Source of the DNA: UBA7332 sp051648105
GTDB lineage: Bacteria; Bacteroidota; Bacteroidia; Bacteroidales; UBA7332
Assembly: GCA_051648105.1 (NCBI GenBank)
Contig: JBOFEN010000053.1
Coordinates: forward strand, 1 to 44,882
Length of the DNA: 44,882 bases
Reading direction: 5' to 3'
The notes beneath the pieces are model-generated. The model searched no databases and was not told the origin of the DNA. It saw only the letters and a program-made list of their open reading frames with translations. Position 1 is the stretch's first letter. Every line of letters starts with the position of its first letter. The translations under genes were made by a program, and so were the position numbers. Below are positions 8,276-16,069 of the stretch, one piece after another.

Positions 8276-9109
8276 TTAGCTATTTTTTTGTTCTAACTTC
8301 TTACGAAGTAGGTTGATTTTTGCTTCGGATACACGACGCTCTTCTACTAACCTTCTCATGTCAAGAAGCCTACTTGAGAGGTCGAAAGATTCTTTTAATG
8401 CAGCTCTGTGCTTCTGGTCAATTTGTGTTTGGTATTTAATCCCGCCTTCATAGGTCAAAGTCATAGGTTGATCACTATATGTTGCAATGAATTGAGCTAT
8501 ACCTCCATCTGTTTTAAGATTAAAGGTTACTCTCTCGTGGTGTGTTCCCTCATCATTGAATCTATAGTTTCTACCACCATCGAAAGGCACTTCATCACTT
8601 TGACTAAAGGTGCCATCCTTTAGGGACACTTTTATCATTGTGTGCTTAATGGCTTTAGCCCCTTCGTACGAGCTTGTGAGCTGCATCTCACCATTCTCAA
8701 ACACTTCAGCTCTTAGATAGTTTCTTCCGCTATTTCTCTCTGAGAGTAGGTCTCTTTGTATCCATCGCCCAACTTTGTCATACTCAGGATTAGATCTGAA
8801 GTCAAAGTTCTTCTTTAGGAGTTCGCTCTCTTGAGTTAGTTGAGTCAGCATTGAGTCACAGAAGGCGAATGTTCTCTCTTGTTCTTTCAACTCAATAGAT
8901 CTCATAAGTGTGATAGCTCCCCTTATTTGATCAAACTCTTTTGGGTGTTTACTTCTTAGGGAGTCAATCTCTATCTTGGCTAGATTGTATTGTCCGCTCT
9001 CAAAAAGTTTAGTAGCATTCTCTAGTCTCTTTTCTGCATCATCTCTACTAGTGGTGCATGAGGATACCATTAAACCAAGAAGTAGTATTGAGGTTAATCT
9101 ACGTTTCAT
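8276..9109 (-). CDS. Lipoprotein coupled to the A2M-like protein, function unknown
   Basis: The 277-residue product starts with a lipoprotein signal (MKRRLTSILLLGLMVSSC), putting the acylated cysteine at residue 18. Residues 22-80 look like a TPR-type helical segment (LENATKLFESGQYNLAKIEIDSL). The middle part is beta-rich with no family I recognise. The C-terminus (from about 225) is a charged coiled coil (RLLDMRRLVEERRVSEAKINLLRKK). The gene is first in a two-gene unit and its stop is one base from the start of the A2M-like gene. A membrane-anchored partner or assembly factor for that protein is a reasonable inference, but nothing in the sequence proves it. Confidence 0.85.
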   Translation of the reverse strand: MKRRLTSILLLGLMVSSCTTSRDDAEKRLENATKLFESGQYNLAKIEIDSLRSKHPKEFDQIRGAITLMRSIELKEQERTFAFCDSMLTQLTQESELLKKNFDFRSNPEYDKVGRWIQRDLLSERNSGRNYLRAEVFENGEMQLTSSYEGAKAIKHTMIKVSLKDGTFSQSDEVPFDGGRNYRFNDEGTHHERVTFNLKTDGGIAQFIATYSDQPMTLTYEGGIKYQTQIDQKHRAALKESFDLSSRLLDMRRLVEERRVSEAKINLLRKKLEQKNS

Positions 9110-9132
9110 TTTATATCAATTTTCGTTTGGGA

Positions 9133-9140
9133 CAAACTTA
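9133..9140 (-). promoter_or_regulatory. -7 box of the lipoprotein/A2M operon
   Basis: TAAGTTTG on the minus strand fits TAnnTTTG and is 24 bp upstream of the lipoprotein start. It follows directly after the M28 peptidase terminator. The -33 element is not convincing. Confidence 0.5.
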
Positions 9141-9173
9141 CACAAAAAAGTAATATCTTCTTATGTGTTAAAT

Positions 9174-9223
9174 AACAAATCAGGCCCTATATACGATCTA
9201 CGCATATAGGGCCTGATTTGTTT
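9174..9223 (-). terminator. Terminator of the M28 peptidase gene, overlapping its stop codon
   Basis: AACAAATCAGGCCCTATAT pairs with ATATAGGGCCTGATTTGTT across a 12-base loop, a perfect stem of about 19 bp. The proximal arm includes part of the TAA stop codon at 9222-9224. It separates the peptidase from the A2M operon. Confidence 0.8.
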
Positions 9224-10877
9224 ATTCATTTATGAAAGTCTCACCTAATGGGATGAGGGTAATAAAAGCAAAGTAAGCAGGTATTACAACAATTGGTAAT
9301 GCTCCAATTCCTAATGCTATTATTAGGCTTGTGATGAAAGGAGCCAGCGTTATAATAATAGTAATAATAGCACTAATTGATGCGACTCTTATCCATAATC
9401 TACTCTCTATGGCAGCTATGTTTAGTAGTAATATCGGTAGTGATGCCATAACAGGTATCAAAGTAAAGAAGTTATTGCCTAGATAGATATGGATTAAAAT
9501 TGACCAAACTGTTAGACTAATTGCAGCTCCCATAAGATAAAAAGGAAGTCTTTTACTGCTACCTTGTTTCCTTAGTTTGAATGTGAGAAGTAGCTGAGTA
9601 AATATTGCAAATATTGACAAGAATGCTACCCATAGGTCCCATTTTGTTACTACCATACTTATTAGCTTGTAATCCCTAGATGTTGCATATGCATATATTA
9701 ATACTATAGCTAATGCTTGTATGGATGCTATTACAGCTTTAATTAATAGTCGAAGTAGTTTGTAAAGTAGTGTTTTTAATCTGTATGGTTCTCTTTTTAG
9801 GTAAATCCCAACTATAAGGGTGAGTAGTATTGATGTTATTATTGTTACTATCAACTCAAGGTTTTTACTGTATTTTATAATACCTATAATTGGAATTGTA
9901 AAGAATGCCATGTCCCTATCGCCTTTAAGTTGCTTTGTGGAGCTATACTTGCTGTTGGTTAAGTACTCTTTTGTTATTGGAGTTAGTTGGTCCCCATAAT
10001 GCTGAATTGATCCGAGGTCTATATTCTCAGGTACGTCAAATTTAGAGTGATAGTACCATAGGTCATCTATGACAGCAACGTTTATGCCTGGGATAGTGCC
10101 CTTTACCAGTTGGAAATCTGTATAGTTCGGAAGGAAATTGTAAATAGTACTTGTAAGAGAGTAGGTAAATGGTTTCGAAGCCTTACTGTAAAGCTCAATA
10201 ATCTTCTCGTTGTTAGGAGATGTTTCAAAAAGTAGTGCAGGGCCTTTTACACCTCGGGCTTCAATATTTATAACAAAACCAACATTGTCAAATATTTCTG
10301 GATTCTTCTCAAGTGCTTTATGCATGCCTAGCATTTTGAACTCTTCACCATCAGTAAATAGGATCTTAACCCCCTGATTCCATGTAGAGCGATATTCATT
10401 AGCTAGCCTTACTAGTTCTAGAGCAATGCCCACACCATATCCATTATCAGCAGCACCATGTGAAAGATTCTCTTTAAATGTACGTCTCTTTTTGTTTGAA
10501 GAGTCATAATGTGCAATCATCATAAGGTATGATGAAGAATTTTCCATATCTTGTGGCTCCCAAGTTGCTAGAACATTTGCTAAGTCAACATTTAATGAGT
10601 CAAGAGCTACAGAATCATAGTGAAAGGTTTCTACCTTTCCTCCAAGCTGTTCAAGCCGATTCTCTAAATAGGCTCTTGCTCTCTGCCTAGCCTCTGGGTG
10701 CAGAAGAGATCTGGGTTCACCACTTATTGCTTCTATATCCTTTTCTACAAGTTGAGGTGAGAAGCTGCTGGTATCTTTAAGATTTGGTTTGGGTACTGAG
10801 ACCCAATATGATGAAAGAGCAAAGCATATCAAACATACTAATAAAAGTATTAGAGAACGATTTTTTTTGGAATTCAT
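9222..10877 (-). CDS. Membrane-anchored M28-family zinc aminopeptidase
   Basis: With the start at 10877 the product has 551 residues. An N-terminal membrane anchor (SLILLLVCLICFALSSYW) is followed by an M28 peptidase domain. Metal ligands are seen in MIAHYDS, GAADNGYGVG and the catalytic LFTDGEEF, and later ligands probably lie in NIEARG and WYYHSKFD. The C-terminal 220 residues are hydrophobic, with about seven to eight predicted membrane segments. This resembles the layout of eukaryotic ER metallopeptidase 1. The peptidase domain should face the periplasm and trim peptides from the N-terminus. An in-frame ATG nine codons upstream (10904) is less likely, because the -7 box at 10902-10909 would start transcription after it. 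The gene is divergent from the gene at 10951. Confidence 0.88.
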   Translation of the reverse strand: MNSKKNRSLILLLVCLICFALSSYWVSVPKPNLKDTSSFSPQLVEKDIEAISGEPRSLLHPEARQRARAYLENRLEQLGGKVETFHYDSVALDSLNVDLANVLATWEPQDMENSSSYLMMIAHYDSSNKKRRTFKENLSHGAADNGYGVGIALELVRLANEYRSTWNQGVKILFTDGEEFKMLGMHKALEKNPEIFDNVGFVINIEARGVKGPALLFETSPNNEKIIELYSKASKPFTYSLTSTIYNFLPNYTDFQLVKGTIPGINVAVIDDLWYYHSKFDVPENIDLGSIQHYGDQLTPITKEYLTNSKYSSTKQLKGDRDMAFFTIPIIGIIKYSKNLELIVTIITSILLTLIVGIYLKREPYRLKTLLYKLLRLLIKAVIASIQALAIVLIYAYATSRDYKLISMVVTKWDLWVAFLSIFAIFTQLLLTFKLRKQGSSKRLPFYLMGAAISLTVWSILIHIYLGNNFFTLIPVMASLPILLLNIAAIESRLWIRVASISAIITIIITLAPFITSLIIALGIGALPIVVIPAYFAFITLIPLGETFINE

Positions 10878-10901
10878 AGGTTGTTTCGTATAAACTATCT
10901 G

Positions 10902-10909
10902 CAAAACTA
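10902..10909 (-). promoter_or_regulatory. -7 box of the M28 peptidase gene
   Basis: TAGTTTTG on the minus strand fits TAnnTTTG. It predicts a transcript start near 10895, which decides for the start codon at 10877. Confidence 0.5.
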
Positions 10910-10911
10910 TT

Positions 10912-10919
10912 TATATTTG
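10912..10919 (+). promoter_or_regulatory. -7 box of the pRiA4b ORF-3-like gene
   Basis: TATATTTG fits TAnnTTTG and lies 31 bp upstream of the ATG at 10951. It is back to back with the divergent peptidase promoter, only two bases apart. The -33 element is unclear. Confidence 0.5.
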
Positions 10920-10950
10920 TTTATTTAATCAAGTTATTTACTTAGAAACT

Positions 10951-11979
10951 ATGCAAACGTACCAACTAAAGTTATCTATTGATGGCTCTTCGCCAACAAT
11001 TTGGCGCGAATTGAAAGTTCGCTCAACAATGAGTCTACACTCACTACACGAGGCTATTCTGGTTGTTATGGAGTGGCATGGTTTTCATGCCTATGAATTT
11101 GACCATGCAGGAATGCTCTATCGAAATCCTGGGGAAGGAGGCAAACAGGTTAAATCATTACAATCATCTCACCGTTATAGCGTGGGGAATCTGATTGACC
11201 AAGAGGGTCAGGCGTTGCGATATCGTTATGATTTTGTAGACAACTGGCGTGTAACAATTATCCTAGAGGCTATTCTTCCTATTGAGGAGTCTGTTGTGCC
11301 TAAATGTAGTGGCGGGGAATTAGCTCCACCTTTTGATGATTGTGGAGGTATTGAGGAGTATCGCCTTATACTTGATCTTCTAGAAAAGAAACAAGGAAAG
11401 GAGTATCTTGAACTAAAGGATTGGTTAGCCGAAATGCAACTATCAGACTTTGATCCTAATTCATTTGATCTTGAGGAGATTAATTGGGAGCTAGAGCATA
11501 AACACTATAGCTATCTTGGGGATGAGAAGCCTGTGCCATTGACAGCTGGACAGGAGAAACGCGTTGCTCAGATTTTGAGTAAAGTGCAGAAGTTCTCTCT
11601 TGAAAGACTCAACCAAGAGTATGCTATTGTTTGTGAGAAACTTATGGTAGACATGGTTAATGCTGGTAGAGGTTACTTCATCAAAGGAAACCCAGACAAT
11701 TGGGCTGCTGCTGTTGTTGTGGCTGTTGGTGGGGTAAACTTTCTAGGAGATCCAAGTTCAGAGCTTCATATGGAGTTGGAAGTTATTATGGACTATTTTG
11801 AGGTTAGCCCTAAGAGAGTTATGGAGAAGGCCCAATCTATAAGTGAGGAGATGAATCTCACACCGTTTGAGGGTGACTACATTTTACCATCTATTAGAAA
11901 TAGTGACTCTTACATGAGGTTCATGGAGATGATGGATAATGTTGAGCCAATGGATCTTGATGAGAATATTCTTAGTTGA
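10951..11979 (+). CDS. pRiA4b ORF-3-like protein with a C-terminal DUF6398-type domain
   Basis: Residues 1-140 match the plasmid pRiA4b ORF-3-like family: the opening YQLKLSIDGSSPTIWRELKV, the HAYEFDHAG segment, YRYDFVDNWRVTI near 90, and the CSGGELAPPFDDCGG motif near 120. Residues 200-320 (ERLNQEYAIVCEKLMVDMVN, then NWAAAVVVAVGGVNFL) look like a DUF6398-type helical domain often found in the same proteins. The biochemical role of the family is unknown. It is cytoplasmic by composition. The gene is monocistronic, with a divergent promoter to the peptidase and a shared terminator with ogt. Confidence 0.85.
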   Translation: MQTYQLKLSIDGSSPTIWRELKVRSTMSLHSLHEAILVVMEWHGFHAYEFDHAGMLYRNPGEGGKQVKSLQSSHRYSVGNLIDQEGQALRYRYDFVDNWRVTIILEAILPIEESVVPKCSGGELAPPFDDCGGIEEYRLILDLLEKKQGKEYLELKDWLAEMQLSDFDPNSFDLEEINWELEHKHYSYLGDEKPVPLTAGQEKRVAQILSKVQKFSLERLNQEYAIVCEKLMVDMVNAGRGYFIKGNPDNWAAAVVVAVGGVNFLGDPSSELHMELEVIMDYFEVSPKRVMEKAQSISEEMNLTPFEGDYILPSIRNSDSYMRFMEMMDNVEPMDLDENILS

Positions 11980-11996
11980 TAGAATATATGTTATTG

Positions 11997-12047
11997 AAAA
12001 AATAGAGTGATAACCACAAGCTTATTGTTGGTTATCACTCTATTTTA
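11997..12047. terminator. Bidirectional terminator between convergent genes
   Basis: AAAATAGAGTGATAACC pairs with GGTTATCACTCTATTTT. A-rich and T-rich flanks serve both strands. It ends the plus-strand gene at 11979 and overlaps the stop codon (12040-12042) of the minus-strand ogt gene. Confidence 0.8.
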
Positions 12048-12504
12048 TTGTCATACCCTTGTTTTCAATACTAAGAAGTAATCTCTTGGATTGTGTACCC
12101 CATAGGAATCCGCCGATAGAACCGTCTTTTTGAATCACACGATGACAAGGTATGATTATAGGAATAGGGTTCTTAGCAATTGCACTTGCGACAGCTCTAG
12201 CACTATTGGGCCTGCAACATAGTAGTGCAAAATCACTATAGCTTATGGTTTCACCATATGGGATCTCTAGTAGTTTTTGCCAGATCTCTTTTTGAAAAGG
12301 CGTACCCACCAATATTGTATTTATATTAAAAACCTTTCGATCCCCTTGGAAGTATTCCGTTAACTCACTCTTAACCTGGTTAGTTATTTGATTGGGAATG
12401 CTTGGTTCAATACATTCAGTGAGTTTAATTGTTATTACCGAGCTATTGTCACACACCACCTCCAATATACCTAGTGGCGAATTGTGGTAATCTATATATC
12501 TCAT
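12040..12504 (-). CDS. ogt: Methylated-DNA--protein-cysteine methyltransferase
   Basis: The 154-residue product repairs O6-alkylguanine by transferring the alkyl group to its own cysteine. The active-site motif PCHRV places that cysteine at residue 120. The DNA-recognition helix segment (NSARAVASAIAKNP, about 100-113, with the arginine finger) and the C-terminal GSIGGFLWG are present. The N-terminal domain is short, as in Ogt-type rather than Ada-type proteins, and there is no fused regulatory AdaA part. The start codon overlaps the stop of the mltF-like gene (ATGA overlap), making it the last gene of the thyA cluster. Confidence 0.93.
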   Translation of the reverse strand: MRYIDYHNSPLGILEVVCDNSSVITIKLTECIEPSIPNQITNQVKSELTEYFQGDRKVFNINTILVGTPFQKEIWQKLLEIPYGETISYSDFALLCCRPNSARAVASAIAKNPIPIIIPCHRVIQKDGSIGGFLWGTQSKRLLLSIENKGMTIK

Positions 12505-13907
12505 TTTATTCTATTCTTATATAGTTGGTATTGCTCATACACCTCTCTTACATACTTGTGAGTCTCATTTCCCCTCAGGTATCCAGACCTACAAACAGGA
12601 TCTGAATAGTATTCAGGTAGTCTTTTAAGAAGAATATACTCCTCAACGCTATTGTCGTATTTGTGCGGATCATGTCCATACTTTTCCGCTAAAGCTTGAG
12701 CATCTTTCAAATGACCAATGCCAGCATTGTAGGCAGCCAGGGTTAACTTGAGCTTCTGAATAGGATCTTTGACCTTTGATAAACTATTATCTATTGATGA
12801 AAGTATCTTTATCGAGGTCTCTATATTCACACTATTCTTATGCAGTTCTCTAGGGTTTGCCTTCATTGCTCTTCCTGTAGCAGGCATAATTTGCATTACT
12901 CCGATAGCCCCAGCCCATGAAACAACAGTTGAGTCAAAACCACTCTCCTTGTAAGCAATTGCGGCTAGTAGTCTCCAGTCAAATTTACTAGAGTTAGAGT
13001 ATAACTTGAAAAGGTTGTCTATATTAGATATCTTGTTAGCCTTAAGATCTAGTATGTGTCCTTGTGGAGACCTCTTACTATTTTCAAAATATCTCTTTGC
13101 AATTGCTTGGTTCTTTGTGCTAATCTGTTTATTAGCAAACCACTCATCAAGAGCTTCTGCAAGCTTTGGGGTATTTCTAGTTGCCCAAGAAAGTCTTTGA
13201 GGGAAGCTGATCTTTAGAGAAACATCAATATTGTTGAAGTAGGTCTTGTTGAGTTGAGCTATTTCGCTATCAGCGACAGTGAAATCAATTCGTCCCATCG
13301 AAACCATCTCTATTAGGTCCTCGGTGGTGATAGTGTCTTGATCAATATGTACGATCTCAATACCTCCTCCTAATTCACTATTTAGATTTATCAATCTCTC
13401 TTCATATCTACTCCCTTTTAGGATGTTGACCTCTTTGCCAATTAGTTGAGTTACATCATTTATCTCCTTTTTTCTACGCTCTTGTCTCTGTACTAAAACC
13501 TGGAAGTTCTCCGTCTTACGACCACAGAATATCATTTGAGAGGTGTCAGATTGTGTTACTGGTATTGTGTAAGCAATGAGGTCACCCTCGCCTGCAATCA
13601 ACATCTCTTTTAAGCGAGTTACATTCTCTGCTACAACAACTTTCAACTCAACACCAAGAGAGTTGGCAAACTCTTTTGCTAGTTCATATTCATACCCCAT
13701 CTCTTCACCTCTATAGTTGAAGTATGAGGTTGAGCTATAGATTGTCAGCACCTTTAATTCACCACTTTCGACTATCTGCTCGAGATCGTAAACATCTCTA
13801 TTCTCCTTCTTAGCATTAGAACTTGAACACCCTACTACTATTACAGTTGTTAGTAGTAACAGCAGTAGGGTGGTTGTACTTTTTAATCTATTTGTTTTTT
13901 CGAACAT
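12501..13907 (-). CDS. mltF: MltF-type membrane-bound lytic transglycosylase lipoprotein
   Basis: With the start at 13907 the product has 468 residues. A lipoprotein signal (TTTLLLLLLTTVIVVGCSS) is followed by a solute-binding type 3 domain (about 40-280, including KVLTIYSSTSYFNYRG and YEYELAKEFANSLG). An SLT lysozyme-like domain occupies the C-terminal 180 residues. The SLT catalytic glutamate is in AAIAYKESGFDS, supported by GAIGVMQIMPAT and LAAYNAGIGHL. MltF enzymes cleave the glycan strands of peptidoglycan to give anhydromuropeptides. An upstream ATG at 13943 would add twelve hydrophobic residues before the signal and overlap folA further, so 13907 is preferred. The gene overlaps the end of folA by 20 bp and ends overlapping ogt. 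Confidence 0.92.
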   Translation of the reverse strand: MFEKTNRLKSTTTLLLLLLTTVIVVGCSSSNAKKENRDVYDLEQIVESGELKVLTIYSSTSYFNYRGEEMGYEYELAKEFANSLGVELKVVVAENVTRLKEMLIAGEGDLIAYTIPVTQSDTSQMIFCGRKTENFQVLVQRQERRKKEINDVTQLIGKEVNILKGSRYEERLINLNSELGGGIEIVHIDQDTITTEDLIEMVSMGRIDFTVADSEIAQLNKTYFNNIDVSLKISFPQRLSWATRNTPKLAEALDEWFANKQISTKNQAIAKRYFENSKRSPQGHILDLKANKISNIDNLFKLYSNSSKFDWRLLAAIAYKESGFDSTVVSWAGAIGVMQIMPATGRAMKANPRELHKNSVNIETSIKILSSIDNSLSKVKDPIQKLKLTLAAYNAGIGHLKDAQALAEKYGHDPHKYDNSVEEYILLKRLPEYYSDPVCRSGYLRGNETHKYVREVYEQYQLYKNRIK

Positions 13908-14388
13908 AGTCAACAAAAGTAAAAGAGTAGGCATGCTTGTCATCTGCAGGATGATGCTCTCTCTTTACCTCTTCCCACTCTTCAAGGTTGAGCTGAGGAA
14001 AGAATGCATCTGCATTTTCGAACTTTGCATCCACATATGTAATATACATGTGACTAGCAATCTTAAGTGCATCTTCATATACAGAAGAGCCCCCGATGAT
14101 GAAGACATCCTTGTCTGTTTGAGTCAATTCAGTTAGCTCCTCCCAAGATGAGCATACAAAAGCCTCAGAACAGATAGCCTCTGGCATTGATGTTAATACA
14201 ATATTCTTTCTATTTGGGAGAGCACCCTTAGGCAGCGACTCAAAAGTTCTTCTTCCCATAACTACAGTATTACCCGTGGTTAGCTCTTTGAATCTCTTCA
14301 TATCTTTTGGAAGTCTCCAAAGAAGATCATTGTCTTTGCCTATTGCTCTGTTTTGTGCAACTGCTGCAATTATTGATACATTCTGCAT
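13888..14388 (-). CDS. folA: Dihydrofolate reductase
   Basis: The 166-residue product reduces dihydrofolate to tetrahydrofolate with NADPH, regenerating the folate oxidised by ThyA. Typical motifs are present: SIIAAVAQNRAIGKDNDLLWRLPKDMKRFKELT at the N-terminus, with the catalytic acidic residue D28. The NADPH-binding VVMGRRTFESLP follows near 42-53, and FIIGGSSVYEDAL near 95. The length is normal for a chromosomal bacterial enzyme. The gene lies 33 bp after thyA and runs directly into mltF, so the four genes are probably one transcript. Confidence 0.95.
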   Translation of the reverse strand: MQNVSIIAAVAQNRAIGKDNDLLWRLPKDMKRFKELTTGNTVVMGRRTFESLPKGALPNRKNIVLTSMPEAICSEAFVCSSWEELTELTQTDKDVFIIGGSSVYEDALKIASHMYITYVDAKFENADAFFPQLNLEEWEEVKREHHPADDKHAYSFTFVDYVRKNK

Positions 14389-14421
14389 AGCTAATAACTA
14401 TTTAGTGGTTAATATGGGTTT

Positions 14422-15216
14422 TTATACCGCCACCTCTCCCTTTATATGTGGGTGAGGATCATATGACTCCAGTGTGAAGTCTGAGTAAGTAAAATTGAAT
14501 ATATCATCAATCTCTGGGTTGAGAACCATGCGTGGGAGTTCTCGTTCATCCCTTGAGAGTTGAAGTTTTACTTGATCTAAGTGATTTGTATAGATATGAG
14601 CATCACCTAAAGTGTGAATGAACTCACCAGCCTCTAGTCCTGTCACTTGGGCAACCATCATTAGTAATAGTGCATAAGACGCAATATTAAATGGCACTCC
14701 AAGGAATATATCAGCACTTCGTTGGTAAAGTTGTAAGCTCAATTTGCCGTTAGCCACATAGAACTGAAAGAAAGCGTGACAAGGAGGAAGCTTCATATTA
14801 GGAATATCAGCCACGTTCCATGCACTAACAATAATACGACGAGAGTCAGGATTCTCCTTTATTGTTTGTATAGCCTCACTTAGCTGATCAATAGATCCAC
14901 CTTCATAGTCCTTCCAAGAGCGCCACTGAGCGCCATAAACAGGGCCAAGTTCACCATTTTCATCAGCCCATTCGTTCCATATTCTAACCCCATTCTCTTG
15001 GAGATAGTCAACGTTTGTACTGCCTTTAATAAACCAAAGTAGTTCATGAATAACTGACTTTAGGTGTATCTTTTTTGTAGTTAAAAGAGGGAATCCTTTT
15101 GAGAGATCAAAGCGCATCTGATATCCAAATGTGCTAATTGTCCCCGTTCCCGTTCTATCCTCTTTGTGTGCTCCTTGCTGAAGTACGTGATTCAGCAGCT
15201 CTTTATATTGTCTCAT
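14422..15216 (-). CDS. thyA: Thymidylate synthase
   Basis: With the start at 15216 the product has 264 residues, the same length as the E. coli enzyme. It methylates dUMP to dTMP using methylene-tetrahydrofolate. The catalytic cysteine is C146 in LPPCHAFFQFYV. The dUMP-binding QRSADIFLGVPFNIASYA, the EDRTGTGT loop near 19-26 and a C-terminal VAV end are all present. A longer frame from 15261 would add 15 residues with no counterpart, and the -7 box lies inside it, so it is rejected. thyA is the first gene of a thyA-folA-mltF-ogt cluster. Confidence 0.96.
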   Translation of the reverse strand: MRQYKELLNHVLQQGAHKEDRTGTGTISTFGYQMRFDLSKGFPLLTTKKIHLKSVIHELLWFIKGSTNVDYLQENGVRIWNEWADENGELGPVYGAQWRSWKDYEGGSIDQLSEAIQTIKENPDSRRIIVSAWNVADIPNMKLPPCHAFFQFYVANGKLSLQLYQRSADIFLGVPFNIASYALLLMMVAQVTGLEAGEFIHTLGDAHIYTNHLDQVKLQLSRDERELPRMVLNPEIDDIFNFTYSDFTLESYDPHPHIKGEVAV

Positions 15217-15221
15217 AAATA

Positions 15222-15229
15222 CAAATATA
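15222..15229 (-). promoter_or_regulatory. -7 box of the thyA cluster
   Basis: TATATTTG on the minus strand fits TAnnTTTG but is only 5 bp upstream of the chosen thyA start. If used, the mRNA would be leaderless or nearly so. The -33 element is poor, so another promoter further upstream is possible. Confidence 0.35.
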
Positions 15230-15368
15230 TAACTACTATTGTAGCTTTCATAGATTAGCATAGCAATTTCTTTATTTTTTTTGGTGCAAGCATATCAGAC
15301 CAGATGTTGTTTTGCTTTATTCTTCCCTAACCTTTTATTAATTTAACACTGGTAAAAACTAAAAAACT

Positions 15369-15399
15369 CTTGGTGTTTCAAAAGTTTTCACCCATATTT
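15369..15399 (+). promoter_or_regulatory. Promoter of the TetR-efflux operon
   Basis: A -33 TTG (15369-15371) is followed after 20 bp by CATATTTG (15392-15399), one mismatch from TAnnTTTG. The transcript would start about 20 bp before the TetR start. The repressor operator is expected nearby, but I cannot point to a convincing palindrome. Confidence 0.5.
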
Positions 15400-15426
15400 G
15401 CACCCGTAAAGTCATTATAACCAATT

Positions 15427-16044
15427 ATGGAATTAAAGGAAAGAATATTGGCGGAGTCCTTCAAGCTATTCTCCCTAAACGGGATAAAGAGCGTCACGAT
15501 GGACGATATTGCCCGAGCCGTTGGGATATCCAAGCGTACTCTATATGAGATTTTTGCAGATAAGGAGTCATTAGTCTATGGTTGTGTCTCTGGATTAGAC
15601 AAGCAAAGAGCAGAAGGAAGAGATCAGTTTATAGCCTCGTCACCAAGTGTGATAGAGTTTTTCTTCGCTTTTCTTGACCATATGTCAAGTGAAATGAAGG
15701 ATTTTAATCGAAATTTCATGAGGGATATGAAGAGATATCACCCTCGTGTATTCGAACTTCATAACCAATGCAAGAATCAGCATACTCAGGATATGGTTGA
15801 TACAATAATTAGAGGACAGGAGCAAGGAGTGATTCGAAATGATATCAATATAGAGTTGTCACTTCGCCTAGTCGAGAGTCAAGTGGATAACTTTTGGTTT
15901 TCTGACACTCCTGAGATGACAAAATTTGATATTGTAGAGTATTTCGAGCAGATGATTCTTATATATCTAAGGGGTATTTGCACTCCAAAAGGGCTTGAAC
16001 TAGTCGAGGAGTACTGTCAAAAGCGAACAAGAGAGATAAAATAA
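15427..16044 (+). CDS. TetR-family transcriptional regulator of an efflux operon
   Basis: The 205-residue product has the TetR N-terminal DNA-binding domain: KERILAESFKLFSLNGIKSVTMDDIARAVG and then ISKRTLYEIFADKESLV (residues 5-50). The rest is an all-helical ligand-binding and dimerisation domain with no conserved sequence. It is the first gene of a co-directional operon with TolC, HlyD and AcrB homologues, 25 bp upstream of the TolC gene. Autorepression of the whole operon relieved by a pump substrate is the usual arrangement for such loci. The ligand is unknown. Confidence 0.92.
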   Translation: MELKERILAESFKLFSLNGIKSVTMDDIARAVGISKRTLYEIFADKESLVYGCVSGLDKQRAEGRDQFIASSPSVIEFFFAFLDHMSSEMKDFNRNFMRDMKRYHPRVFELHNQCKNQHTQDMVDTIIRGQEQGVIRNDINIELSLRLVESQVDNFWFSDTPEMTKFDIVEYFEQMILIYLRGICTPKGLELVEEYCQKRTREIK

Positions 16045-16069
16045 ACAAGATAATATTAAATCAATAGGT

